Source: Streptomyces sp. NBC_01283 (GTDB lineage: Bacteria; Actinomycetota; Actinomycetes; Streptomycetales; Streptomycetaceae). Taken from it: a DNA stretch of 64,000 bases. Numbering within the stretch: the stretch's first letter is position 1; each line of letters opens with the position of its first letter. The notes beneath the pieces were generated by a model. It did not search any database and was not told the origin of the DNA. It was given only the letters and a program-made list of their open reading frames with translations. Positions 33,425 to 41,488 of this stretch are shown here, piece after piece. A program made the position numbers and the translations under genes. Location of the stretch: NCBI RefSeq assembly GCF_041435335.1, contig NZ_CP108430.1, positions 3,578,501-3,642,500 of the forward strand, in the 5' to 3' direction.

Positions 33425-33604
33425 ATGATCGAGATCATTGCCGGCGCACTCACGCTCCCCACCACCGCGGACAGCCACACCTCCGCGCGTCCCGCACTCG
33501 TCGTGGACCACCTCGACGCGGGCGCCGACGACTCGGTGGCGCTGTTCACCTTCTGCACCCTCATGCCCGGCACGAGCACGGTCAACGAGCTCTCCCACGC
33601 ATGA
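33425..33604 (+). CDS. candidate azoline-peptide (RiPP) precursor
   Basis: A 59-residue peptide. The ATG at 33425 is preceded by AAAAGGA eight bases upstream, and its stop overlaps the ATG of the fused cyclodehydratase gene (ATGA), so the two are translationally coupled. The N-terminal 40 residues look like a leader, with the hydrophobic/acidic segment ALVVDHLDAGADDSVAL expected for docking to a recognition element. The C-terminal core is FTFCTLMPGTSTVNELSHA: one Cys (C44) and hydroxyl residues T42, T45, T50, S51, T52, S57 that could become thiazoline or (methyl)oxazolines. There is no obvious Gly-Gly or Ala-rich cleavage site and no dedicated protease. The precursor call rests on position, coupling and residue make-up. 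Confidence 0.8.
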   Translation: MIEIIAGALTLPTTADSHTSARPALVVDHLDAGADDSVALFTFCTLMPGTSTVNELSHA

Positions 33605-35895
33605 CGGTCACGGGGGAAGAGACCGCGTTCGTAGAGTTCAAGAGCCACCTGCGCTGCGCGGTCGTCCCCGGAGAAGCGGCCTATCTGGTATCGCACTCCG
33701 GGATCACGGCCCTGCGCGGGGCGCAGGCGGAGGCGCTGGCCCCGCTGCTCGACGGGACCCGCACCCCGGCCGCCATCGCCCGCGCCGCCGCTTCCTCCCT
33801 GACCTCCGAGGAGGTCGGCGACGCGCTGCGGGTCCTCGCCGACGCCGGGCTGCTCCGCTTCCAGCGGCAGCCCGGCAGATCCCCGGCCGACCGGGCCGCG
33901 GAGGCCTACTGGGACCTCGCGGGCCTCGACGGTGCCCGTGCCACCGAGGAGGCGGCACGGGCGGCCGTGCGGATCGTGGTGCTCGCCGGGAGCGCGGACC
34001 CGGCGGCCGAGGTCCCGGTCCGCGAGGCCTGTGCGGCCTCGGGCCTGCGGATCACGGAATCGGCGGATGAGGCCTGCCTCAGCCTCGTCCTGTGCGACGA
34101 CTACCTCTCTCCCGGCCTGCGCGAGGTGGACGCCGAGCACCGGGCTACGGGGCGCCCCTGGCTCCTCGTACGCCTGGGCGGTCCCGAGCCGTGGTTCGGG
34201 CCGGTGTTCCGCCCGGACGACGGGCCCTGCTGGTCGTGTCTGGCGACCCGGCTGCGCGGCCACCGCACCACCGAACTGCCCCTGCAGCGCGCGCTGCGCC
34301 TGGACCACCCGGTGGCCAGACCGGCCGCGGACCTGCCCACCGGGCGGGCGCTGGCCGTACAGGCCGCGGTCCTGGAGGCGGTCAAGTGGGCCAGCGGCCT
34401 TCGCAGTCCGGAACAGAGCACCGTACGCACCCTGAACACCCTCACGCTGCAGACCGCCACCCACCCGGTTTCCCGCCTCCCGCAGTGCGCGGAGTGCGGC
34501 GACCCGGCGCTCATGAGCGAGCGCGGCTGGCGGCCCACGGAACCGCGCAGCCGCCCGAAGTCGGCGGACGGCACGGGCGGCGGCCACCGCGCACTCGGCA
34601 CCGCGCGGATGCTGCAGCGCTACGGCCACCTGGTCGGCCCGGTCACGGGCGTGGTGAAGGAGATCCGCCGGGCTCCCGGCTCCCCCGACTTCACCCAGGC
34701 CTATGTGTCGGGCCAGAACCTCGCCATGGAGGCCAGCACCCTGTCCGGACTGCGCGCCGGGCTCCGTTCGCTCAGCGGCGGCAAGGGCCTGACCGCCGAG
34801 GAGGCGAAGGTCAGCGCGCTCGGCGAGGCCATCGAGCGGTACAGCGGGACCCGGCGCGGCGACGAGGCAGTGGTGCGCGACACCTTCCGCGGCCTCGGCG
34901 AGGTGGCCCTGCACCCCAACTCCTGCCAGCTGTACGACGACCGGCAGTTCCGCGACCGGTCCCACTGGAACGCGGCCCGCTCGCCCTTCACCCACGTACC
35001 GGAACGCTTCGAAGAGAACCGCCCCGTCGACTGGACCCCCCTGTGGTCCCTGGCCACGGGCACGCACCGGCTTCTTCCGACGAGCATGCTGTACTTCCCC
35101 AGCGACACGGTGGCCGCGCACGAGCCGATCGCCGACTCGAACGGCAACGCGGCGGGCAGCAGCTTCGAGGACGCCGTGCTCCAGGGCTTCCTGGAGCTGG
35201 TCGAACGCGACGCCGTGGCCCTGTGGTGGTACAACCGCACGCGCCAGCCGGGCATCGACCTGCGGTCCTTCGCCGAGCCCTACATCGACCAACTGAGCGA
35301 TGGGTACCGCCGGTTGAACCGCGAGATCTGGGCGCTCGACCTCACGGCCGACCTCGGCATCCCCGTCGTCGCGGCCTTCTCCCGGCGCACCGACAAACCG
35401 TCCGAGGACATCATCTTCGGCTTCGGCGCCCACCTCGATCCCCGCATCGCACTGCGCCGGGCGCTGACCGAGATGGGGCAGCTCCTCCCCGCCGTCTCCG
35501 GCGCGCGTCCCGACGGCTCGGGCTACCGCGTCGACCAGCCGGAAGCCATGCACTGGTGGCTGCGCGAGACGACGGCCAGCCAGACCTACGTGACGCCCGC
35601 AACCGACGCGTCACCCCGCGCGCCCCACTCCTGGTCCTACACCGCGCGGGGCGACCTGCGGGACGACCTCTCGGCGGCCACCGGCCTGCTCGCCTCGCAC
35701 GGCATGGATCTGCTCGTACTCGACCAGACCCGCCCCGACATCGGGCTCCCCGTGGTCAAGGTCGTCGTTCCCGGACTGAGGCACTTCTGGGCGCGATACG
35801 CACCCGGACGCCTCTACGACGTGCCCGTCGCACTCGGCAGGCTCGCGGAACCGACGCCGTACGAGGAACTCAACCCGATCCCGCTGTTCGTCTGA
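33601..35895 (+). CDS. fused azoline cyclodehydratase (ThiF-like C domain + YcaO D domain)
   Basis: A 764-residue protein that should bind the precursor leader and turn Cys/Ser/Thr into azolines with ATP. Residues 1-90 look like a winged-helix recognition element (EALAPLLDGTRTPAAIARAA). Residues 110-320 form a ThiF/E1-like domain with two CxxC pairs, C210/C213 (CWSC) and C296/C299 (CAEC), the zinc tetrad of TruD/LynD-type proteins. From about 330 a YcaO domain has the ATP/Mg motifs SALGEAIERYSG near 405 and LELVERDAVALWWYNRT near 530. It ends in ELNPIPLFV, matching the proline-rich C-terminus of azoline-forming YcaO proteins. No dehydrogenase gene with an FMN domain follows. Confidence 0.93.
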   Translation: MTVTGEETAFVEFKSHLRCAVVPGEAAYLVSHSGITALRGAQAEALAPLLDGTRTPAAIARAAASSLTSEEVGDALRVLADAGLLRFQRQPGRSPADRAAEAYWDLAGLDGARATEEAARAAVRIVVLAGSADPAAEVPVREACAASGLRITESADEACLSLVLCDDYLSPGLREVDAEHRATGRPWLLVRLGGPEPWFGPVFRPDDGPCWSCLATRLRGHRTTELPLQRALRLDHPVARPAADLPTGRALAVQAAVLEAVKWASGLRSPEQSTVRTLNTLTLQTATHPVSRLPQCAECGDPALMSERGWRPTEPRSRPKSADGTGGGHRALGTARMLQRYGHLVGPVTGVVKEIRRAPGSPDFTQAYVSGQNLAMEASTLSGLRAGLRSLSGGKGLTAEEAKVSALGEAIERYSGTRRGDEAVVRDTFRGLGEVALHPNSCQLYDDRQFRDRSHWNAARSPFTHVPERFEENRPVDWTPLWSLATGTHRLLPTSMLYFPSDTVAAHEPIADSNGNAAGSSFEDAVLQGFLELVERDAVALWWYNRTRQPGIDLRSFAEPYIDQLSDGYRRLNREIWALDLTADLGIPVVAAFSRRTDKPSEDIIFGFGAHLDPRIALRRALTEMGQLLPAVSGARPDGSGYRVDQPEAMHWWLRETTASQTYVTPATDASPRAPHSWSYTARGDLRDDLSAATGLLASHGMDLLVLDQTRPDIGLPVVKVVVPGLRHFWARYAPGRLYDVPVALGRLAEPTPYEELNPIPLFV

Positions 35896-35919
35896 CACGG
35901 GAACTCATGAGTTCCCGTG
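35896..35919. promoter_or_regulatory. perfect 24-bp palindrome after the cyclodehydratase gene
   Basis: CACGGGAACTCA followed directly by its reverse complement, starting one base after the stop codon. With no loop and no T-tract it is at least as likely an operator as a terminator. It sits upstream of the kinase-regulator pair. Confidence 0.65.
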
Positions 35920-36165
35920 GGGACATCTGACAGGACGTCTAACAGGAGAGGCATTTCTCCGGACGACGCACCACGCAAAGTCCTAGCCCTTCTCCACGAG
36001 TTCATGCGAAAGCACGGTTTTTCCCGGAAGGGACTGATGCGCAGCCATCCCACGTAAGGTCTGCTGGACGAGCGTTGTGGCCGAATACCGCGGGCCCGGG
36101 GTTCGGGGGCGCCCGCGAGGACGCGCTCTCGTACGCTCTCCTGGCAGAAGAGGAGCACTTCGAGG

Positions 36166-37407
36166 ATGCACAGCGACACCAAGGACACGTCTGACGTGAC
36201 CGGTTCCCGATGGAGCCCTCGGCCCGCCCCCCGGCTGGCCCACGTCATCCTGTTGGCGGCGCTCATCTGCTATCTCGGCATCACCGCGATCAATCTGCTG
36301 AGCCAAGGGCCTTCGACGCCCGAACTCATCACCGGTCTCGTCACGCTCTCCGCCGTATTCGGCCTGCAACTCCTGCATTCAAGGCCCGGAGCCGACCGCG
36401 CCGCACCCTGGTCGAAGGCCGCGACCCTGGGCGCGCAGGCCCTGCTGACCTATCTGCCCCTGGCCTTCTTCGGCATCCTGTGGGGGGCGATGGCGGGCTT
36501 CCTCGGCGGATCGCTGCTGCTCCTGCTGCCGCCCCGGGCGGCCTGGCCGCTCTACGGGGTGACCGGGCTGAGCCTGCTGATCCCGGGGATCATCGGCGGA
36601 ATGTCCGTGGTCGACCTCGTCTACATGTGCCAGAGCACCCTGCTCACCGGCCTGGTGGTCTACGGCCTGTCCCGGCTCTCGTCCCTCGTCGAGGAGGTGT
36701 ACGCCGCCCGCGCCGAGATAGCCAGGATGGCGGTCGCCAGCGAACGCCTGCGGCTTGCAAGGGACTTGCACGACCTCCTGGGCTACAGCATCTCGGCGAT
36801 CGTGCTCAAGAGCGAGCTCCTGCAGCGGCTGGTCCGGGCCCAGCACCCCCGCGCCGACCAGGAGGTGGAGGAGGTCCTCGCCATCTCCCGGCAGGCGCTG
36901 AGCGACGTGCGCCGGGTGGCCCGCAGCTACCGCGACATGTCGCTCGTCTCCGAGGTCTCGTCGGCCAAGTCGGTGCTCGACGCCGCGGAGGTCGAGGTCG
37001 AGGTGGTCCTCGCCCCGGCCATCGAGAAGATCAGTTCGCAGGCCGGCACGGCGCTCGCCACCGTCCTGCGCGAGGGCGTCACCAATCTGCTGCGCCACAG
37101 CAAGGCTTCGCACTGCAACATCACCGCGGTGGTCGACGACGGAACGGCACGGCTCACCATCATCAACGACGGTGTGGTGGAGAACTATCACGATCCCTCG
37201 CCGGACAGCGGAAACGGCCTCGGCAACCTGAAACAGCGGCTCGACGAGCTCGGCGGGCGGCTGATCACCGAACGCGAGAAGGAGATACCCCCGGCCTGCG
37301 GGGGCTGGTTCCGGCTCGTCGCCGAGTTGCCCGCGCAGGCCGTCGGCCGAAACAGTGCGGAACAATCCCAGAAAATCGGGCGAATAAATCCGAATGGCGT
37401 GTTCTAG
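36166..37407 (+). CDS. sensor histidine kinase, DesK/NarX-like
   Basis: A 413-residue kinase. Five to six hydrophobic helices fill residues 24-175, with no large external sensor domain, so it probably senses within the membrane. A coiled linker leads to the HisKA_3 dimerisation box ASERLRLARDLHDLLGYSI with the phospho-acceptor His in DLHDLLG near residue 202. The ATPase domain shows LREGVTNLLRHSKASHCNI (N box) and GNGLGNLKQRLDELGG (G box). The ATG at 36166 has AGGAG ten bases upstream. The paired regulator follows after 69 bases. A lipid-sensing role would suit the cluster but is inference. Confidence 0.9.
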   Translation: MHSDTKDTSDVTGSRWSPRPAPRLAHVILLAALICYLGITAINLLSQGPSTPELITGLVTLSAVFGLQLLHSRPGADRAAPWSKAATLGAQALLTYLPLAFFGILWGAMAGFLGGSLLLLLPPRAAWPLYGVTGLSLLIPGIIGGMSVVDLVYMCQSTLLTGLVVYGLSRLSSLVEEVYAARAEIARMAVASERLRLARDLHDLLGYSISAIVLKSELLQRLVRAQHPRADQEVEEVLAISRQALSDVRRVARSYRDMSLVSEVSSAKSVLDAAEVEVEVVLAPAIEKISSQAGTALATVLREGVTNLLRHSKASHCNITAVVDDGTARLTIINDGVVENYHDPSPDSGNGLGNLKQRLDELGGRLITEREKEIPPACGGWFRLVAELPAQAVGRNSAEQSQKIGRINPNGVF

Positions 37408-37476
37408 TCGGCTGATAACATGTGGCCGCGAGCAACAACGGGGGTTCGCGATACGGGTAATCATGGGGGGCTATCG

Positions 37477-38082
37477 ATGATCCGTGTAATGCTCGCTGAG
37501 GATATGCAGATGCTGAGAGGCGCATTGGTCGCCTTGTTGAATCTCGAACATGACCTGGATGTCGTGGCCAGCGTGGAACGCGGCGACGAGATTCTCTCCA
37601 CGGCCCGCGAGTTCCAGCCTGACGTCGCCATCATCGACATCGATCTTCCGGGCCTCGACGGCCTGAGCGCGGCGGAACAACTGCACGAACGGCTGCCGCA
37701 GTGCCGCACCTTGATCCTCACCAGCCTCGGCCGCCCCGGCACACTGCGCCGCGCGATGTCCGCCAAGGTCTCCGGATACCTGCTCAAGGACGCCCCGCCG
37801 CAGGAACTCGCCCAGGCGGTAAGGAAAGTGGCGGCGGGCCAGCGGGTCATCGACTCCGAACTGGCGCTGGCCGCGTGGGGCAGCGCGGACAGCCCGCTCA
37901 CCTCCCGCGAGACCGAGGTGCTGCGCCTCACGTCACAGGGTTCGGACGCCGGCGAGATAGCGAAGCGGCTGCGCCTGTCGGTGGGGACCGTACGGAACTA
38001 TCTGACCACCGTGGTGACCAAGCTCAACGCCCGCAACAGGGTGGACGCGATCCGCATCGCGAATGACTCCGGGTGGCTGTGA
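37477..38082 (+). CDS. NarL/FixJ-family response regulator
   Basis: A 201-residue regulator. The receiver domain (1-118) has acidic E8/D9, phospho-acceptor D54 in AIIDIDLPG, T83 region LILTSLGRPG and K103 region YLLKDAPP. The LuxR-type DNA-binding domain covers about 140-200 (LTSRETEVLRLTSQGSDAGE). The ATG at 37477 follows a G-rich ribosome site. It is the partner of the kinase just upstream and lies between the cyclodehydratase and the SagB-N-like gene, so it probably controls the peptide locus. Confidence 0.92.
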   Translation: MIRVMLAEDMQMLRGALVALLNLEHDLDVVASVERGDEILSTAREFQPDVAIIDIDLPGLDGLSAAEQLHERLPQCRTLILTSLGRPGTLRRAMSAKVSGYLLKDAPPQELAQAVRKVAAGQRVIDSELALAAWGSADSPLTSRETEVLRLTSQGSDAGEIAKRLRLSVGTVRNYLTTVVTKLNARNRVDAIRIANDSGWL

Positions 38083-38122
38083 GGCCGCGCTCCACCATGA
38101 GCGGTATCGGGAAGCGGTGTCC

Positions 38123-38140
38123 GGGGGCCGTCAGGCCCCT
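38123..38140. terminator. weak hairpin between convergent genes
   Basis: A 6-bp GC stem (GGGGCC/GGCCCC) with a GTCA loop overlapping the stop of the minus-strand gene. Weak but well placed between the response regulator and the next gene. Confidence 0.45.
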
Positions 38141-38787
38141 GGCTGGGCAGCCACTCCCGCCGCCGCGAGGTAGCACAGGATGCCCTCCGTCACGTCGGCG
38201 GGCAGCGGCAGCACGGCGGTGATGGCCCGCAGCGTCACGGGACGGGCGAGGGCGAGGGCGAAGACCATCATGGCCTCCTGCCGGTGGATGACCAGGCGGT
38301 GCGAGGCCGTACGGGACTCAAAGACGGCCGTGAGCGGGTCGAACGCGAAGGAGAGGCCGAGGAAGAGCCGGATGGGTTCCAACTGATCCAGGGGTACGAC
38401 GGTCAGGGAGGCCCCGCTCGCCTCGGGCAGGGGCGCGAACGAGAGCAGCGGACTGCTCAGTCCGTCGAGCGCGAGGGTGCGGACCAGCAGGTGGGGAAAG
38501 CGCCCGAACACCGGCCGCATCATGACGTAGACCTTCGCGTCCCGGTCCCGGCCCCCTTCGCCGTCGTCCAGCAGCGCGTTGCCGAGCAGCACCGGACCCA
38601 GTTGCATGCGCCGGAGTACTTCGAGGACGGTCGGCTCCGGGCACGCCAGGCGGGCGGTGCCCTGGTCCCAGGTGAGCACCAGGGACCCCGTGACCGCGTC
38701 GGACTCGACCTCCACGTCCTCGCGCAACGACCAGAGATGCCGGAGCCGTCCACCAGGCAGCTCCAGCAGGTCGATCGTGGCCTCCAT
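38131..38787 (-). CDS. protein resembling the N-terminal part of SagB-type dehydrogenases
   Basis: A 218-residue cytoplasmic protein. It starts with a winged-helix-like section (LWSLREDVEVESDAVTGSLV, residues 18-37) and ends with a second one, in which HRQEAMMVFALALARPVTL (about residue 169 on) runs on through PLPADVTEGILCYLAAAGVA (about 194-213). This arrangement recalls the region that precedes the FMN nitroreductase domain in actinobacterial SagB-like azoline dehydrogenases and related RiPP recognition proteins. No flavin domain follows. The ATG at 38787 has GAGGAG upstream. It could be a stand-alone recognition or scaffold protein for the peptide pathway, or unrelated. The resemblance is by eye only. 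Confidence 0.45.
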   Translation of the reverse strand: MEATIDLLELPGGRLRHLWSLREDVEVESDAVTGSLVLTWDQGTARLACPEPTVLEVLRRMQLGPVLLGNALLDDGEGGRDRDAKVYVMMRPVFGRFPHLLVRTLALDGLSSPLLSFAPLPEASGASLTVVPLDQLEPIRLFLGLSFAFDPLTAVFESRTASHRLVIHRQEAMMVFALALARPVTLRAITAVLPLPADVTEGILCYLAAAGVAAQPGA

Positions 38788-39016
38788 GCGCGCGCTCCTC
38801 GCAGTGTCTGAGTGTGTCCACTCTGAAGGCGCGCGAAGGAGTCCCGACAGTCATGAACTCATGCCGGGGACTGTGATCCCTTCACGGGTTCGGGCCCCGG
38901 CATCGTCTGCCGGCTGCGGGGGGGCGGGGATATTCCGGTGACGGCGGAGGCACGGCTGCCTAGACTCGCAAGCCAAGTGATCGGTCAACCGATCAGTCGA
39001 GGGAGAGGACCGGGCC
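38788..39016. promoter_or_regulatory. intergenic region with operator-like repeat
   Basis: A 229-base divergent gap between the SagB-N-like gene and the small leader ORF of the EF-G gene. A possible -10 box TAGACT lies at about 38961-38966, a short way upstream of the inverted repeat at 38978. The rest shows nothing distinct. Confidence 0.4.
38978..38995. promoter_or_regulatory. 18-bp inverted repeat, TetR-operator-like
   Basis: TGATCGGT-CA-ACCGATCA: two perfect 8-bp arms with a 2-base centre. This symmetry is common for TetR-family operators. No TetR gene lies within the window near it. Confidence 0.6.
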
Positions 39017-39133
39017 ATGCGTCACCGCACAGCTGCCCGCGCTCCCCGGACCCGGTTCGACGTGATCCTGGTGTCTTCGCGCGTGCGGTGCCGGCTGCGC
39101 GGCCGTCACCGAGTGTCCGCGGCGACCACCTGA
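39017..39133 (+). CDS. short leader-peptide ORF upstream of the EF-G gene
   Basis: A 38-codon ORF ([14 protein letters not shown] at the N-terminus, Arg-rich, with a single Cys in [11 protein letters not shown]) preceded by GGGAGAGGA. It ends 154 bases before the EF-G start. Its basic character and single Cys recall the short Arg/Cys leader peptides found upstream of some actinobacterial genes. It could act as an attenuator that senses translation stress. Too short for firm support. Confidence 0.4.
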   Translation: MRHRTAARAPRTRFDVILVSSRVRCRLRGRHRVSAATT

Positions 39134-39287
39134 CCCACCTGACCACCTGACCCACTGCCGTCCGGCTCTCCCCTGCCGGCTCCTGCCTGCTCGCTCCTGC
39201 CTGCGGGCTCCTGGAACAGTCACGTGGAACAGTCCCGCCCGGAAATCGCGCTGCCCCGCCCCGCAAGACACCGAAAGGCCCAGGGCC

Positions 39288-41432
39288 ATGCGCACCAACA
39301 CCCACACCACCAGCAGGACCACCACCAACACCGCACGCCCGCAGGCCCGTTCATCGGCCGACGTACGGAACCTCGGCATCCTCGCCCACGTCGACGCGGG
39401 CAAGACGACCGTCACCGAACGGATCCTGTTCCTGACCGGCGCCACCCACAAGCGGGGCGAGGTCCACGACGGCACGACCGTCACCGACTTCGACGCGCAG
39501 GAACGCGACCGCGGGATCACCATCTTCGCCGCGGCGGTCAGCTGCTCCTGGGACGGCCACCGGATCAACCTGATCGACACCCCGGGTCACGTCGACTTCG
39601 CCGACGAGGTGGAGCGTTCGCTGCGGGTGCTCGACGGCGCGGTCGCGGTGTTCGACGCCGTCGCGGGCGTGGAACCGCAGAGCGAGTCGGTGTGGCGGCA
39701 GGCCGACCGGTACGCGGTGCCGCGGATCGCGTTCGTCAACAAGCTGGACCGGGCGGGCGCCGACCTCGACACGGCTGTCGCGTCCATCAGGGAGCGCCTG
39801 CACACGGTTCCGCTGGTGGTGCAGCTGCCGGTCGGGCAGGAGGACGGGTTCACCGGGGTCGTGGACCTGCTGGGCATGCGTGCGCTGATCTGGCACGCGG
39901 GCAACGACACGTACGAGGTGACGCCGGTCCCCGAGACCCTGCGCGACGAGGCGCACCGGCGCAGGCACGCGCTGGAGGAGACGGTGGCGGAGCTGCACGC
40001 GACGGCGATGGAGGAGTACTGCACGGCATCGGCACTCTCCACCCCCACGCTGGCGGCGGCGCTGCGCGACCTCACCCTCAGCGGTGAGGGCGTGGTGGTG
40101 CTGTGCGGGTCCGCCTACCGCAACCGCGGAATCGAGCCGCTGCTCGAAGCGGTCGTGTCCTACCTGCCGTCGCCGACGGACGTTCCCGCGGTGCGCGGGA
40201 CCCTGGGCGACACCGTGCAGGAGCGGCCCGCCGACCCCGCGGCGCCGTTCGCGGGCCTGGCGTTCAAGGTGAACGCGACGGCGACGGGACGGCTGACGTA
40301 CGTGCGTGTGTATTCAGGGACGATCACGAAGGGAGAGACAGTGATGGACGCGGGCACGGGCCGCACCGAACGCATCGGCCGGATCCTGCGCGTGCAGGCC
40401 GACCGCCACGCGGAACTGGACCGGGCGACGACCGGGGACATCGTGGCCGTGGTGGGCCTGAAGACGGCCCGCGCCGGCACCACGCTGTGCTCCCCCGCGG
40501 CGCCGCTGGTCCTCGAACCTCCCGCGGTGGCCGCGTCGGTGGTCTCCGTGGCGGTCGAGGCGCGCAGGAGCGTGGACAGCGGCCGGCTGTCGTCTGCGCT
40601 GGCACGCCTCGTCGAGGAAGATCCTTCGCTGGCGGTACGGGTCGACCGCGAGACGGGCCAGACGGTCCTTTCCGGCATGGGCGAACTGCACCTGGAGGTC
40701 GCGGCGGAGAAGATCCGCCGGGCTCACGGCATCGAGGTCGGCGTCGGCCGCCCGCAGGTGTCGTACCGCGAGACGGTCGTGCGTGGGGTGTCGGGTCTGG
40801 TGTACCGGCACGTCAAACAGGACGGCGGGGCAGGCCAGTTCGCGCACGTGGTCCTGGACGTCGACCCACTGGAGGCACAGCCGGGCACGACAGACACCTT
40901 CGCGGCCGACACCTTCGCCTTCGCCGCCACGGTCACCGGGGGCCGGGTGCCGCAGGAGTACATCCGGGCGGTGGAGGCCGGCTGCCGGGACGCTCTCGCC
41001 GAGGGCCCCCTCGGCGGGCATCCGGTGACGGGTCTGCGCGTCACGCTCACCGACGGGGCGACCCACTCCAAGGACTCCTCGGAGATGGCGTTCCGGACGG
41101 CGGGCAGGTTCGCCCTGCGTACGGCACTTCGGGCGGCGCGGATGGAACTCCTGGAACCGGTGGTGGAGTTGACGGCGACACTGCCGGAGGACGCGGTGGG
41201 CGGAGTGCTCGGTGACCTGGCGGCACGTCGCGGCCGGGTCACGGATTCGGCCACCCGCTCCGGCACGGCCACGGTCACGGTCACGGTCACGGCGACGGTG
41301 CCGCTGTCCGAGCTGTTCGGCTACGCGTCACGTCTGCGCAGCCGTACGCAGGGCCGGGGCACGTTCACCACCCGGCCGCTGGGCTACGCGGCGGTCCCGG
41401 CGGGCGTCGCGGCCGGGGTGCTCGCCCGGTAG
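39288..41432 (+). CDS. fusB: elongation factor G paralogue (FusB type)
   Basis: A 714-residue translational GTPase. G motifs are complete: AHVDAGKTT (33-41), RGIT in the switch region, DTPGHVDF near 99 and NKLDRAG near 151. Domains II to V follow, with the domain IV segment [14 protein letters not shown] near 510 typical of EF-G. It has an extra N-terminal Thr/Arg-rich tail of about 25 residues. It is not in a str operon with rpsL, rpsG or tuf, so it is a secondary copy of the kind found in many Streptomyces. EF-G paralogues and TetM-like relatives can protect ribosomes; self-protection for the adjacent cluster is possible but unproven. Confidence 0.85.
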   Translation: MRTNTHTTSRTTTNTARPQARSSADVRNLGILAHVDAGKTTVTERILFLTGATHKRGEVHDGTTVTDFDAQERDRGITIFAAAVSCSWDGHRINLIDTPGHVDFADEVERSLRVLDGAVAVFDAVAGVEPQSESVWRQADRYAVPRIAFVNKLDRAGADLDTAVASIRERLHTVPLVVQLPVGQEDGFTGVVDLLGMRALIWHAGNDTYEVTPVPETLRDEAHRRRHALEETVAELHATAMEEYCTASALSTPTLAAALRDLTLSGEGVVVLCGSAYRNRGIEPLLEAVVSYLPSPTDVPAVRGTLGDTVQERPADPAAPFAGLAFKVNATATGRLTYVRVYSGTITKGETVMDAGTGRTERIGRILRVQADRHAELDRATTGDIVAVVGLKTARAGTTLCSPAAPLVLEPPAVAASVVSVAVEARRSVDSGRLSSALARLVEEDPSLAVRVDRETGQTVLSGMGELHLEVAAEKIRRAHGIEVGVGRPQVSYRETVVRGVSGLVYRHVKQDGGAGQFAHVVLDVDPLEAQPGTTDTFAADTFAFAATVTGGRVPQEYIRAVEAGCRDALAEGPLGGHPVTGLRVTLTDGATHSKDSSEMAFRTAGRFALRTALRAARMELLEPVVELTATLPEDAVGGVLGDLAARRGRVTDSATRSGTATVTVTVTATVPLSELFGYASRLRSRTQGRGTFTTRPLGYAAVPAGVAAGVLAR

Positions 41433-41435
41433 GCA

Positions 41436-41472
41436 GAAGCGGGGTCACGCCCCCACGGCATGACCCCGCTTC
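41436..41472. terminator. bidirectional terminator
   Basis: A perfect 12-bp stem GAAGCGGGGTCA/TGACCCCGCTTC with a 13-base loop between two convergent genes. Confidence 0.85.
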
Positions 41473-41488
41473 GACGCCACCTCCGCCG

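Noticed and set aside
39288-41432. TetM/OtrA tetracycline ribosome-protection protein
   Set aside because: Length and the domain IV segment fit EF-G (FusB) better than the TetM group, though protection cannot be excluded.
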